Shown here in pieces: positions 42,645-55,800 of a DNA stretch of 64,000 nucleotides. Every line of letters begins with the position of its first letter. Within the stretch, counting starts at the first letter, position 1. The notes below the pieces were generated by a model, which was given only the letters and a program-made list of their open reading frames with translations, was not told where the DNA came from and searched no databases. Source of the DNA: Bugula neritina (Eukaryota; Bryozoa; Gymnolaemata; Cheilostomatida; Bugulidae); assembly GCA_964035545.1 (NCBI GenBank), contig OZ037766.1, positions 17,945,581 through 18,009,580 of the forward strand, in the 5' to 3' direction. Position numbers and translations under genes: made by a program.

Positions 42645-42980
42645 AGTATATCTCAGTATGTTGCAGTGTATTTCAGTATGTTACAGTGTATTTCAGTATG
42701 TTGCAGTATGTTGCAGTGTATTTCTGTATGTTACAGCGTATTTCTGTATGTTACAGTGTATTTCAGTAGTTTGCAACATATTTCAGTAGGTTACCATATA
42801 TTTCGGTATGTTGCAGTATATTTCAGTATGTTGCAGTGTATTTCAGTATGTTACAGTGTATTTCAGTATGTTGCAGTATGTTGCAGTGTATTTCTGTATG
42901 TTACAGCGTATTTTTGTATGTTACAGTGTATTTCAGTAGTTTGCAACATATTTCAGTAGGTTACCATATATTTCGGTATG
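42645..42980 (+). repeat. 170-bp tandem duplication
   Basis: A short block ending in the GTAGTTTGCAACATATTTCA and GGTTACCATATATTTCGG landmarks occurs twice at a 170-bp offset (GTAGTTTGCAAC near 42,757 and 42,927). This is the smallest clean segmental duplication I see. Its period equals the 170-bp spacing between two of the signature monomers. Confidence 0.75.
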
Positions 42981-45900
42981 TTGCAGCATATTTCAATGTG
43001 TTGCAGTGTATTTCAATATGTTACAGTGTATTTCAGTATGTTGCAGTATGTTGCAGTGTATTTCTGTATGTTACAGGGTATTTCAGTATGTTGCAGTGTA
43101 TTTCAGTATGTTGCAGTATATTTCAGTATGTTACAGTATGTTTCAGTATGTTGCAGTATATTTCAGTGGGTTATAGTATATTTCAGTATGATACAGCGTA
43201 TTTCAGTATGTAACAGTATATTTCAGTGTGTTACAGTATGTTGAGTATATTTCAGTAGTTTGCAACATATTTCAGTAGGTTACCAGATATTTCGGTATGT
43301 TGCAGCATATTTCAATGTGTTACAGTGTATTTCAGTATGTTGCAATATATTTCAGTATGATACAATAAATTCCTGTATGTTACAGTACATTTCCATAAAT
43401 TACACTATACTTCAGTGAGTTGTAGTGCATTTTGGTATCTTGCAGTATATCTCAGTATGTTACAGTATAGTTCAGTATGTTGCAGTATATTTCAGCGTGT
43501 TTCAGTATATTTCAGTATGTCACAGTGCATTTCCAGATATTACACTATACTTCAGTGAGTTTTATTGTTTTTCAGTATGTTGCAGTATGTTGCAGCGTAT
43601 TTCAGTATCTTACAGTGTATTTCAGTAGGTTTCAGTGTCTTGCAGTATAATTCAGCATGTTGCAGTATATTTCAGGATGTTGCAGTATGTTTCAGTATGT
43701 TACAGTATTTTGCAGTATTTTGCAGTATAGTTCAGTGTGTTACAGTATATTTCATTATGTTGCAGTATGCTGCAGTATATTTCAGTAGTTTGCAACATAT
43801 TTCAGTAGGTTACCATATATTTCGGTATGTTGCAGCATATTTCAATGTGTTGCAGTGTATTTCAATATGTTACAGTGTATTTCAGCATGTTGCAGTATGT
43901 TGCAGTATGCTGCAGTATGTTGCAGTGTATTTCTGTATGTTACAGTGTATTTCAGTATGTTGCAGTATATTTCAGTATGTTACAGTATATTTCAGTATGT
44001 TGCAGTATATTTCAGTGGGTTATAGTATATTTCAGTATGATACGGCGTCTTTCAGTATGTTACAGTGTATTTCAGTATGTTGCAGTATTTTGCAATATGT
44101 TTCAGTATGTTACAGTGTATTTCAGTATGTTGCAGTATATTTCAGTATGTTGCAGTATATTTCAGTGGGTTATAGTATATTTCAGTATGATACAGCGTAT
44201 TTCAGTATGTTACAGTGTATTTCAGTATGTTACAGTATGTTTCAGTATGTTGCAGTATATTTCCGTGGGTTATAGTATATTTCAGTATGATACAGCGTAT
44301 TTCAGTATGTTACAGTGTATTTCAGTATGTTGCGGTATTTTGCAATGCATTTCATTATGTTACAGTGTATTTCAGTATGTTGCAGTATATTTCAGTATGT
44401 TACAATAAATTTCAGTATGTTACAGTACATTTCCGTAAATTATACCATGCTTCAGTGAGTTGTAGTATATTTCGGTATCTTGCAGCATATCTCAGTATGT
44501 TACAGTATATTTCAGTATGTTACAGTATATTTCAGTGTGTTACAGTATGTTGAGTATATTTCAGTAGTTTGCAACATATTTCAGTAGGTTACCAGATATT
44601 TCGGTATTTTGCAGCATATTTCAATGTGTTGCAGTGTATTTCAATATGTTACAGTGTATTTCAGTATGTTGCAGTATGTTGCAGTCTGATGCAGTATGTT
44701 GCAGTGTATTTCTGATTGTTACAGTGTATTTCAGTATGTTGCAGTATATTTCAGTATGTTACAGTATGTTTCAGTATGTTGCAGTATACTTCAGTGGGTT
44801 ATAGTATATTTCAGTATGATACAGCGTATTTCAGTATGTTACAGTGTATTTCAGTATGTTACAGTATGTTTCAGTATGTTGCAATATATTTCCGTGGGTT
44901 ATAGTATATTTCAGTATGATACAGCGTATTTCAGTATGTTACAGTGTATTTCAGTATGTTGCAGTATTTTGCAATGCATTTCAGTATGTTACAGTGTATT
45001 TCAGTATGTTGCAGTATATTTCAGTATGTTACAATAAATTTCAGTATGTTACAGTACATTTCCTTAAATTACACCATACTTCAGTGAGTTGTAGTATATT
45101 TCAGTATCTTGCAGTATATCTCAGTATGTTACAGTATATTTCAGTATGTTACAGTATATTTCAGTGTGTTACAGTATGTTGAGTATATTTCAGTAGTTTG
45201 CAACATATTTCAGTAGGTTACCAGATATTTCGGTATGTTGCAGCATATTTCAATGTGTTGCAGTGTATTTCAATATGTTACAGTGTATTTCAGTATGTTG
45301 CAGTATGTTGCAGTATGATGCAGTATGTTTCAGTGTATTTCTGTATGTTACAGTGTATTTCAGTATGTTGCAGTATATCTCAGTATGTTACTGTATATTT
45401 CAGTATGTTTCAGTATATTTCATTGTATTACAGTAAATTTCAGTATGTTACAGTGCATTTGCAGATATTACACTATACGTCAGTGAGTTTTAGTGTGTTT
45501 CAGTATGTTCCAGTACATTTAAGTATTTTGCAGTATTTTGCAATATATTTTAGTATGTTACAGTGTATTTCAGTACGTTGCAGTATATTTCAGTATGATA
45601 CAATAAATTTCAGTGTGTTACAGTACATTTCTGCAAATTACACTATACTTCAGTGAGTTGTAGTATATTTCAGTATCTTGCAGTATATCTCAGTATGTTA
45701 CAGTTTATTTCAGTATGCTCCAGTATATTTCAGCGTGTTTCAGTATATTTCAGCATGCCAAGGTGCATTTTTAGATTTTTCACTATACTTCAGTGAGTTT
45801 TAGTGTCTTTCAGTATGTTGCAGTATATTTCGATATCTTGCAACTTATTTCAATGTGTTGCAATGTATTTCAACATGTTACAGTGCATTTCAGTATGTTG

Positions 45901-48628
45901 CAGTATGTTGCAGTGTATTTCAGTATGTTACAGTGTATTTCAGTAGGTTTCAGTATCTTGCAGTATATTTCAGTATCTTGCAGTATATTTCAGTGGGTTA
46001 CAGTATATTCCAGTATGTTCCTGTATGTTGCAGTATATTTCAGTATGTTGCAGTGTATTTCAGTATGTTACAGTGTATATCAGTATGTTGCAGTATGTTG
46101 CAGTGTATTTCTGTATGTTACAGCGTATTTCTGTATGTTGCTGTATATTTCAGTGGGTTATAGTATATTTCAGTCTGATACAGCGTATTTCAGTATGTTA
46201 CAGTGTATTTCAGTATGTTGCAGTATTTTGCAATATATTTCAGTATGTTACAGCGTATTTCAGTATGTTGCAGTATATTTCAGTATGTTACAATAAATTT
46301 CAGTATGTTACAGTACATTTCCGTAAATTACACTATACTTCAGTGAGTTGTAGTATATTTCAGTATCTTGCAGTATATCTCAGTATGTTACTGTATATTT
46401 CAGTATGTTACAGTATATTTCAGTGTGTTACAGTAAATTTCAGTATGTTACAGTGCATTTGCAGATATTACACTATACTTCAGTGAGTTTTAGTGTCTTT
46501 CAGTATGTTGCAGTATATTTCAGTATGTTGCAGTATTTTGCAATACATTTTAGTATGTTACAGTGTATTTCAGTATGTTACAGTATGTTTCAGTATGTTG
46601 CAGTATATTTCCCTGGGTTATAGTATATTTCAGTATGATACAGCGTATTTCAGTATGTTACAGTGTATTTCAGTATGTTGCGGTATTTTGCAATGCATTT
46701 CAGTATGTTACAGTGTATTTCAGTATGTTGCAGTATATTTCAGTATGTTACAATAAATTTCAGTATGTTACAGTACATTTCCGTAAATTACACCATGCTT
46801 CAGTGAGTTGTAGTATATTTCAGTATCTTGAAGCATATCTCAGTATGTTACAGTATATTTCATTATGTTACAGTATATTTCAGTGTGTTACAGTATGTTG
46901 AGTATATTTCAGTAGTTTGCAACATATTTCAGTAGGTTACCAGATATTTCGGTATGTTGCAGCATATTTCAATGTGTTGCAGTGTATTTCAATATGTTAC
47001 AGTGTATTTCAGTATGTTGCAGTATGTTGCAGTCTGATGCAGTATGTTGCAGTGTCTTTCTGATTGTTACTGTGTATTTCAGTATGTTACAGTATGTTTC
47101 AGTATGTTGCAGTATACTTCAGTGGGTTATAGTATATTTCAGTATGATACAGTGTATTTCAGTATGTTGCAGTATATTTCAGTATGTTACAATAAATTTC
47201 AGTATGTTACAGTACATTTCCTTAAATTACACCATACTTCAGTGAGTTGTAGTATATTTCAGTATCTTGCAGTATATCTCAGTATGTTACAGTTTATTTC
47301 AGTATGCTCCAGTATATTTCAGCGTGTTTCAGTATATTTCAGCATGCCAAGGTGCATTTTTAGATTTTTCACTATACTTCAGTGAGTTTTAGTGTCTTTC
47401 AGTATGTTGCAGTATATTTCGATATCTTGCAACTTATTTCAATGTGTTGCAATGTATTTCAACATGTTACAGTGTATTCCAGTATGTTGCAGTATGTTGC
47501 AGTGTATTTCAGTATGTTACAGTGTATTTCAGTAGGTTTCAGTATCTTGCAGTATATTTCAGTATGTTGCAGTATATTTCAGTGGGTTACAGTATATTCC
47601 AGTATGTTCCAGTATGTTGCAGTATATTTCAGTATGTTGCAGTGTATTTCAGTATGTTACAGTGTATTTCAGTATGTTGCAGTATGTTGCAGTGTATTTC
47701 TGTATGTTACAGCGTATTTCTGTATGTTACAGTGTATTTCAGTAGTTTGCAACATATTTCAGTAGGTTACCATATATTTTGGTATGTTGCAGCATATTTC
47801 AATGTGTTGCAGTGTATTTCAATATGTTACAGTGTATTTCAGTATGTTGCAGTATGTTGCAGTGTATTTCTGTATGTTACAGGGTATTTCAGTATGTTGC
47901 AGTATATTTCAGTATGTTACTGTATGTTTCAGTATGTTGCAGTATATTTCCGTGGGTTATAGTATATTTCAGTATGATACAGCGTATTTCAGTATGTTAC
48001 AGTGTATTTCAGTATGTTGAAGTATTTTGCAATGCATTTCAGTATGTTACAGTGTATTTCAGTATGTTGCAGTATATTTCAGTATGTTACAATAAATTTC
48101 AGTATGTTACAGTACATTTCCTTAAATTACACCATACTTCAGTGAGTTGTAGTATATTTCAGTATCTTGCAGTATATCTCAGTATGTTACAGTATATTTC
48201 AGTATGTTACAGTATATTTCAGTGTGTTACAGTATGTTGAGTATATTTCAGTAGTTTGCAACATATTTCAGTAGGTTACCAGATATTCCGGTATGTTGCA
48301 GCATATTTCAATGTGTTGCAGTGTATTTCAATATGTTACAGTGTATTTCAGTATGTTGCAGTATGTTGCAGTATGATGCAGTATGTTTCAGTGTATTTCT
48401 GTATGTTACAGTGTATTTCAGTATGTTGCAGTATATCTCAGTATGTTACTGTATATTTCAGTATGTTTCAGTATATTTCATTGTATTACAGTAAATTTCA
48501 GTATGTGACAGTGCATTTGCAGATATTACACTATACGTCAGTGAGCTTTAGTGTGTTTCAGTATGTTCCAGTATATTTAAGTATTTTGCAGTATTTTGCA
48601 ATATATTTTAGTATGTTACAGTGTATTT
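42820..48628 (+). repeat. 5.8-kb copy of 25,301-31,109 (offset 17,519)
   Basis: Landmarks at 25,459, 26,046, 27,177, 27,679, 28,274, 28,886, 29,463, 29,863, 30,260 and 30,737 recur at exactly +17,519. Part of the same material is also present at 38,096-40,990 (offset 4,715 to this copy). The copy is cut off by the orientation switch, at the position equal to 31,109/31,110. Confidence 0.85.
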
Positions 48629-48650
48629 GCAAGATACTGAAATATACTAC
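48621..48650. other. Satellite orientation-switch junction
   Basis: Up to 48,628 the sequence follows the left-arm HOR (it matches 31,102-31,109), ending GTGTATTT. The expected next base is C, as at 31,110, but from 48,629 it reads GCAAGATACTGAAATATA, which is reverse-oriented satellite as seen near 49,419 and 51,708. The join shows at most 1 base of overlap (T at 48,628) and no inserted filler. The two sides are in different HOR phases, so this is not a simple palindromic fold-back. It may be a real inversion or end-joining breakpoint, or an assembly join. Confidence 0.85.
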
Positions 48651-49138
48651 AACTCTCTGAAGTATAGTGTAATTTACGAAAATGTACTGTAACATACTGA
48701 AATTTATTGTAACATACTGAGTTATACTGCAACATACTGAAATACACTGTAACATACTGAAACATATTGCAAAGTACTGCAACATACTGAAATACACTGT
48801 AACATACTGAAAGACGCTGTATCATAATGAAATATACTATAACCCACTGAAATATACTGCAACATACTGAAATATACTGTAACAAACTGAAATATACTGC
48901 AACATACTGAAATACACTGTAACATACAGAAATACACTGCAACATACTGCAGCAAACTGCAACATACTGCAACATACTGAAATACACTGTAACATATTGA
49001 AATACACTGCAACACATTGAAATATGCTTCAACATACCGAAATATATGGTAACCTACTGAAATATGTTGCAAACTACTGAAATATACTGCAACATACTGC
49101 AACTTAATGAAATATACTGTAACATACTGAAATATACT
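48629..49138 (-). repeat. Right-arm segment matching 51,708-52,217
   Basis: This first inverted segment aligns with 51,708-52,217 at an offset of 3,079 (AACTCTCTGAAGTATAGTG at 48,651 versus AACTCACTG... at 51,730; the TTCAACATACCG region at 49,028 versus 52,107). It ends where the 10,587-bp repeat begins. Confidence 0.7.
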
Positions 49139-49300
49139 GGAAGATACTGAAACCTACTGAAATACACTGTAACATACTGAAATACACTGCAACATACTGC
49201 AACATACTGAAATACACTGTAACATATTGAAATACATTGCAACACATTGAAATAAGTTGCAAGATACTGAATTATACTGCAACATACTGAAAGACACTAA

Positions 49301-49768
49301 AACTCACTGAAGTATAGTGAAAAATCTGAAAATGCACTGTGGCATACTGAAATATACTGAAACACGCTGAAATATACTGGAACATACTGAAATAAACTGC
49401 AACATACTGAGATATACTGCAAGATACTGAAATATACTACAACTCACTGAAGTATAGTGTAGTTTGCAGAAATGTACTGTAACACACTGAGATTTATTGT
49501 ATCATACTGAAATATACGGCAACGTACTGAAATACACTGTAACATACTGAAATATATTGCAAAATACTGCAACATACTGAAGTATACTGCAACATACTGA
49601 AAGACACTAAAACTCACTGAAGTATAGTGTAATATCTGCAAATGCACTGTAACATACTGAAATTACTGTAACACACTGAAATATACTGTAACATACTGAA
49701 ATATACTGTAACATACGGAGATGTACTGCGAGATACTGAAATATACTACAACTCACTGAAGTATAGTG
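49301..49768 (-). repeat. Signature-monomer block, right-arm example (mirror order)
   Basis: The reverse-complement signature AACTCACTGAAGTATAGTG starts at 49,301, 49,441, 49,611 and 49,750, with spacings of 140, 170 and 139 bp. The 139 is explained by a 1-bp deletion near 49,660. The neighbour types come in the exact mirror order of the left arm, so the block architecture is conserved between the two arms. Confidence 0.85.
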
Positions 49769-52700
49769 TAATTTTCGGAAATGTACTGTAACATACTGAA
49801 TTTTATGGTAACATACTGAATTATACTGCAACATACTGAAATATACTGTAACGTACTGAAATATGTTGCAAAATACTGCAACATACTGAAATACACTGTA
49901 ACATACTGAAATACGCTGTATCATACTGAAATATACTATAACCCACTGAAATATACTGCAACATACTGAAATATACTGTAACATACTGAAATATACTGCA
50001 ACATACTGAAATACACTGTAACATACAGAAATACATTGCAACATACTGCAGCATACTGCAACATGCTGCAACATACTGAAATACACTGTAACATATTGAA
50101 ATACACTGCAACACATTGAAATTTGCTGTAACATACTGAGATATACTGCAAGACACTGAAATATACTACAGCTCACTGAAGTATAGTGTAATTTACGGAA
50201 ATGTACTGTAACATACTGAAATTTATTGTAACATACTGAAATATACTGCAACATACTGAAATACACTGTAACATACTGAAATATATTGCAAAATACTGCA
50301 ACATACTGAAATACACTGTAACATACTAAAATACATTGTATCATATTGCAATATGCTATAACCCACTGAAATATACTGCAACTTAGTGAAATATACTGTA
50401 ACATACTGAAATATACTGCAACATACTGAAATACACTGTAACATACAGAAGTACGCTGTAACATACAGAAATACACTGCAACATACTGCAACATACTGAA
50501 ATACACTGTAACATACTGAAACACACTGCAACATACTGAAATATACTGCAACATACTGGAACATACTGGAATATACTGTAACCCACTGAAATATACTGCA
50601 ACATATTGAAATATACTGCAAGATACTGAAACCTACTGAAATACACTGTAACATACTGAAATACACTGCAACATGCTGCAACATACTGAAATACACTGTA
50701 ACATATTGAAATACATTGCAACACATTGAAATAAGTTGCAAGATACCGAAATATACTGCAACATACTGAAAGACACTAAAACTCACTGAAGTATAGTGAA
50801 AAATCTAAAAATGCACTGTGGCATACTGAAATATACTGAAACACGCTGAAATATACTGGAACATACTGAAATAAACTGTAACATACTGAGATATACTGCA
50901 AGATACTGAAATATGCTACAACTCACTGAAGTATAGTGTAATTTACGGAAATGTACTGTAACATACTGAAATTTATTGTAACATACTGAATTATACTGCA
51001 ACATACTGAAAAACACTGTAACATACTGAAAGACACTAAAACTCACTGAAGTATAGTGTAATATCTGCAAATGCACTGTAATATATTGAAATTTACTGTA
51101 ACACAGTGAAATATACTGTAACATACTGAAATATACTGCAACATACTGAGATATACTGCAAGATACTGAAATATACTACAACTCACTGAAGTATAGTGTA
51201 ATTTACGAAAATGTACTGTAACATACTGAAATTTATTGTAACATACTGAATTATACTGCAACATACTGGAATACACTGTAACATACTGAAACATATTGCA
51301 AAATACTGCAACATACTGAAATACGCTGTAACATACTGAAAGCCGCCGTATCATACTGAAATATACTATAACCCACTGAAATATACTGCAACATACTGAA
51401 AAATACTGTAACATACTGAAATATACTGCAACATACTGAAATACACTGTAACATACAGAAATACACTGCAACATACTGCAGCATACTGCAACATACTGCA
51501 ACATGCTGAAATACACTGTAACATACTGAAATATATTGCAAAATACTGCAACATACTGAAATACACTGTAACATACTGAAAGACACTAAAACTAACTGAA
51601 GTATAGTGTAATATCTGCAAATGCACTGTAACATATTGAAATTTACTGTAACGCAGTGAAATATACTGTAACACACTGAAATATACTGTAACATACTGAG
51701 ATATACTGCAAGATACTGAAATATACTACAACTCACTGAAGTATAGTGTAATTTACGAAAATGTACTGTAACATACTGAAATTTATTGTAACATACTGAA
51801 TTATACTGCAACATACTGAAATACACTGTAACATACTGAAACATATTGTAAAATACTGCAACATGCTGAAATACACTGTAACATACTGAAAGACGCTGTA
51901 TCATACTGAAATATACTATAACCCACTGAAATATACTGCAACATACTGAAATATACTGTAACAAACTGAAATATACTGCAACATACTGAAATACACTGTA
52001 ACATACAGAAATACACTGCAACATACTGCAGCAAACTGCAACATACTGCAACATACTGAAATACACTGTAACATATTGAAATACACTGCAACACATTGAA
52101 ATATGCTGCAACATACCGAACTATATGGTAACCTACTGAAATATGTTGCAAACTACTGAAATATACTGCAACATACTGCAACATAATGAAATATACTGTA
52201 ACACACTGAAATATACTGCAAAATAGTGCAAAATACTGTAACATACTGAAACATACTGCAGCCTCCTGAAATATACTGCAACATGCTGAAATATACTGCA
52301 AGACACTGAAACCTGCTGAAATACACTGTAACATACTGAAATACACTGCAACATACTGCAACATACTGAAATACATAGTAACATATTGAAATGCATTGCA
52401 ACACATTGAAATATGTTGCAAGATACTGAAATATACTGCAACATACTGAACGACACTAAAACTCACTGAAGTATAGTGTAATACCTGAAAATGCACTGTG
52501 ATATACTGAAATACACTGTAACACACTGAAATATACTGCAAAATACTGAAACATACTGAAATATATTGCAAAATACTGCAACATACTGAAATACAGTGTA
52601 ACATACTGAAATACACTGCAACTTATCGGAATAAACTGTAACATACCTAAATATACGGTAATATACTGAAATATACTGTAACACATTGAAAAACACTGCA

Positions 52701-52879
52701 ACATACTGAAATACACTGTATCATACTGGAATATACTATAACCCACTGAAATTTACTGCAACATACTGAAAACACTGCAACACATTGAAATATGCTGTAA
52801 CATACCGAAATATATGGTAACGTACTGAAATATGTTGCAAACTACTGAAATACACTGTAACATACTGAAATACACTGCA

Positions 52880-55800
52880 ACATACTGAAATATACTGCAA
52901 GATACTGAAACCCACTGAAATACACTGTAACATACTGAAATACACTGCAACACACTGCAACATACTGAAATACACTGTAACATATTGAAATACATTGCAA
53001 CACATTGAAATAAGTTGCAAGATACCGAATTATACTGCAACATACTGAAAGACACTAAAACTCACTGAAGTATAGTGAAAAATCTGAAAATGCACTGTGG
53101 CATACTGAAATATACTGAAACACGCTGAAATATACTGGAACATACTGAAATAAACTGCAACATACTGAGATATACTGCAAGATACTGAAATATACTACAA
53201 CTCACTGAAGTATAGTGTAAGTTGCAGAAATATACTGCAACACACTGAAATTTATTGTATCATACTGAAATATACGGCAACGTACTGAAATACACTGTAA
53301 CATACTGAAATATATTGCAAAATACTGCAACATACTGAAGTATACTGCAACATACTGATAGACACTAAAACTCACTGAAGTATAGTGTAATATCTGCAAA
53401 CGCACTGTAACATACTGAAATTTACTGTAACACACTGAAATATACTGTAACATACTGAAATATACTGTTACATACTGAGATATACTGCAAGATACTGAAA
53501 TATACTACAACTCACTGAAGTATAGTGTAATTAACGGAAATGTACTGTAACATACTGAAATTTATTGTAACATACTGAATTATACTGCAACATACTGAAA
53601 TACACTGTAACATACTGAAAGACACTAAAACTCACTGAAGTATAGTGTAATATCTGCAAATGCACTGTAACATATTGAAATTTACTGTAACACAGTGAAA
53701 TATACTGTAACATACTGAAATATACTGTAACATACTGAGATATACTGCAAGATACTGAAATATACTACAACTCACTGGAGTATAGTGTAATTTACGAAAA
53801 TGTACTGTAACATACTGAAATACACTGTAACATACTGAAACATATTGCAAAATACTGCAACATAGTGAAATACACTGTAACATACTGAAAGACGCCGTAT
53901 CATACTGAAATATACTATAACCCACTGAAATATACTGCAACATACTGAAATATACTGCAACATACTGGAACATACTGGAATATACTGTAACCCACTGAAA
54001 TATACCGCAACATACTGAAATATACTGCAAGATACTGAAACCTACTGAAATACACTGTAACATACTGAAGTACACTGCAGCATACTGCAACATACTGAAA
54101 TACACTGTAACATATTGAAATACAATGCAACACATTGAAATAAGTTGCAAGATACCGAAATATACTGCAACATTTTGAAAGACACTAAAACTCACTGAAG
54201 TATAGTGAAAAATCTGAAAATGCACTGTGGCATACTGAAATATACTGAAACACGCTGAAATATACTGGAACATCCTGAAATAAACTGTAACATACTGAGA
54301 TATACTGCAAGATACTGAAATATACTACAACTCACTGAAGTATAGTGTAATTTACGGAAATGTACTGTAACATACTGAAATTTATTGTAACATACTGAAT
54401 TATACTGCAACATACTGAAATACACTGTAACATACTGAAACATATTGTAAAATACTGCAACATGCTGAAATACACTGTAACATACTGAAAGACGCCGTAT
54501 CATACTGAAATATACTATAACCCACTGAAATATACTGCAACATACTGAAAAATACTGTAACATACTGAAATATACTGCAACATACTGAAATACACTGTAA
54601 CATACAGAAATACACTGCAACATACTGCAGCATACTGCAACATACTGCAACATGCTGAAATACACTGTAACATACTGAAATATATTGCAAAATACTGCAA
54701 CATACTGAAATACACTGTAACATACTGAAAGACACTAAAACTAACTGAAGTATAGTGTAATATCTGCAAATGCACTGTAACATATTGAAATTTACTGTAA
54801 CGCAGTGAAATATACTGTAACATACTGAAATATACTGTAACATACTGAGATATACTGCAAGATACTGAAATATACTACAACTCACTGACGTATAGTGTAA
54901 TTTACGAAAATGTACTGTAACATACTGAAATTTATTGTAACATACTGAATTATACTGCAACATACTGAAATACACTGTAACATACTGAAACATATTGTAA
55001 AATACTGCAACATGCTGAAATACACTGTAACATACTGAAAGACGCTGTATCATACTGAAATATACTATAACCCACTGAAATATACTGCAACATACTGAAA
55101 TATACTGTAACAAACTGAAATATACTGCAACATACTGAAATACACTGTAACATACAGAAATACACTGCAACATACTGCAGCAAACTGCAACATACTGCAA
55201 CATACTGAAATACACTGTAACATATTGAAATACACTGCAACACATTGAAATAACCTGCAACATACCGAACTATATGGTAACCTACTGAAATATGTTGCAA
55301 ACTACTGAAATATACTGCAACATACTGCAACATAATGAAATATACTGTAACACACTGAAATATACTGCAAAATACTGCAAAATACTGTAACATACTGAAA
55401 CATACTGCAGCCTCCTGAAATATACTGCAACATGCTGAAATATACTGCAAGACACTGAAACCTGCTGAAATACACTGTAACATACTGAAATACACTGCAA
55501 CATACTGCAACATACTGAAATACACTGTAACATATTGAAATACATTGCAACACATTGAAATAAGTTGCAAGATACTGAATTATACTGCAACATACTGAAA
55601 GACACTAAAACTCACTGAAGTATAGTGAAGAATCTGAAAATGCACTGTGGCATACTGAAATATACTGAAACACGCTGAAATATACTGGAACATACTGAAA
55701 TAAACTGCAACATACTGAGATATACTGCAAGATACTGAAATATACTACAACTCACTGAAGTATAGTGTAGTTTGCAGAAATGTACTGTAACACACTGAAA

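Larger units (their letters stand above)
583..48628 (+). repeat. Satellite array, left arm (10/20-bp monomer, G/T-rich strand on +)
   Basis: About 48 kb of uninterrupted tandem repeat. The 10-mer TTNCAGTRTR appears as TTTCAGTATG, TTGCAGTATA and TTACAGTGTA; pairs form a 20-bp unit and alternating pairs a 40-bp unit. Diverged units act as landmarks: the CACTATACTTCAGTGAGTT signature, an AGTAGTTTGCAAC...GGTTACCAGATATTTCGG block, a GCATGCCAAGGTGCATTTTTAG block and a GATACAATAAATTTCAG unit. Ordered combinations of these landmarks repeat as higher-order units, with large segments copied almost unchanged. No unrelated insertion longer than a few bases was seen. Open frames here are translations of the repeat and are not genes. 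Confidence 0.97.

Noticed and set aside
583-48628. CRISPR array
   Set aside because: There is no alternation of identical repeats with unique spacers; every unit is a variant of the same 10/20-mer, and no cas genes are present.
48000-49300. Perfect giant palindrome centred on the strand switch
   Set aside because: The sequences either side of 48,628/48,629 are in different HOR phases and do not pair unit for unit; only monomer-level complementarity exists.
49607-50554. 315-codon open frame, and all other long open frames (for example 4,164-4,874 +, 32,792-33,535 +, 51,251-52,114 - and 60,194-61,141 -)
   Set aside because: They are translations of the 20-bp satellite with a 20-residue cycle, occur in all three frames of one strand, start at the ATG present in almost every unit, and end at landmark variants. 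There is no domain and no gene context.
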